Assembly: GCA_028288315.1 (NCBI GenBank)
Contig: JAQBNY010000236.1
Coordinates: 1-13,736, forward strand
Reading direction: 5' to 3'
DNA: 13,736 nt
Origin: Mucilaginibacter sp.
GTDB taxonomy: Bacteria > Bacteroidota > Bacteroidia > Sphingobacteriales > Sphingobacteriaceae
The notes beneath the pieces are model-generated. The model was not told the origin of the DNA, ran no database searches, and was given only the letters and a program-made list of their open reading frames with translations. The translations under genes were made by a program, and so were the position numbers. This document shows positions 13,574-13,736 of this stretch, one piece after another (position 1 is the stretch's first letter; every line of letters starts with the position of its first letter).

Positions 13574-13736
13574 ATGGATTTAAAAAATTATAAAGGTGTT
13601 CTGCACGGTGATCAAGTGCAGGAGCTATTTGAAGCAGCAAAAAAACATCAGTTTGCATTGCCAGCGGTAAACGTTATAGGCACAAATTCTATAAATGCCG
13701 TAATGGAAACAGCTAAAGCTGTTAATTCACCGGTTA
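13574..13736 (+). CDS. fbaA: Class II fructose-bisphosphate aldolase, N-terminal fragment
   Basis: The ATG at 13574 opens a frame of 54 codons that runs off the window. It reads MDLKNYKGVLHGDQVQELF..., then FALPAVNVIGTNSINAVMETA. This matches the start of the long E. coli FbaA-type class II aldolases, including the FALPAVNxxGTxSINAVxET signature (27-44). The enzyme is zinc-dependent and cleaves fructose-1,6-bisphosphate into dihydroxyacetone phosphate and glyceraldehyde-3-phosphate. Zinc ligands and catalytic residues lie beyond the edge, so completeness cannot be judged. It is transcribed away from accD. Confidence 0.9.
   Translation, partial: MDLKNYKGVLHGDQVQELFEAAKKHQFALPAVNVIGTNSINAVMETAKAVNSPV

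Overview
The window looks like chromosomal DNA from a member of the Bacteroidota, most likely Sphingobacteriaceae (Pedobacter/Mucilaginibacter-like; the genus is a guess). The reasons are moderate-to-low GC, A-rich leaders without Shine-Dalgarno sequences, promoter elements of the Bacteroidota type (TTG, 17-23 nt, TAnnTTTG), and gene families typical of the phylum: a PUR/DUF3276 protein, a 316-residue NusB, a DUF1573 lipoprotein, DUF5522 and an archaeal-type GlmM. All the genes look native. I see no transposase, integrase, phage gene, CRISPR array, tRNA or rRNA.

Layout. Positions 1-66 (-) hold the start of a PUR/DUF3276 nucleic-acid-binding protein. Positions 196-1983 (-) encode an ABC exporter half-transporter. 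A repeat-rich spacer with two matching divergent promoters separates it from a leucine-dehydrogenase-type amino acid dehydrogenase (2216-3301). A compact rightward cluster follows: nusB, a DUF1573 lipoprotein, yajC, a YbbR-domain protein, coaE, an MBL-fold exonuclease-like protein and a 53-residue Cys-rich DUF5522 protein. The last four genes are joined by 1-4 nt stop/start overlaps. A MarR regulator (7821-8270) converges on a PAP2 phosphatase (8438-9007, -), with two tandem near-identical hairpins between them. Then come glmM (TTG start), a cysteine desulfurase and an unrecognised very acidic, low-complexity protein (about 11846-12343). The last converges on accD (12498-13376, -) across a decayed palindromic repeat and a bidirectional terminator. 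Class II fructose-bisphosphate aldolase begins at 13574 and runs off the end.

The genes mostly serve core functions: transcription elongation (NusB), Sec secretion (YajC), CoA synthesis (CoaE), fatty-acid initiation (AccD), amino-sugar supply for the wall (GlmM), undecaprenyl or lipid phosphate turnover (PAP2), sulfur transfer (cysteine desulfurase) and glycolysis (Fba).

The least explained material lies in the spacers and in two small proteins. Four separate spacers are each built from their own short degenerate word (AAGTCGG-like, AAAGGC-like, GAATTAGTGA-like, TTAGATTTGAGA-like). In each, a forward arm is followed by an inverted arm, so the structure is shared while the sequence is not. 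The acidic protein pairs a variable-looking Asp-rich block with a compact, basic, Gly/Arg-containing C-terminal tail. The DUF5522 mini-protein is translationally coupled to the MBL-fold nuclease-like gene.
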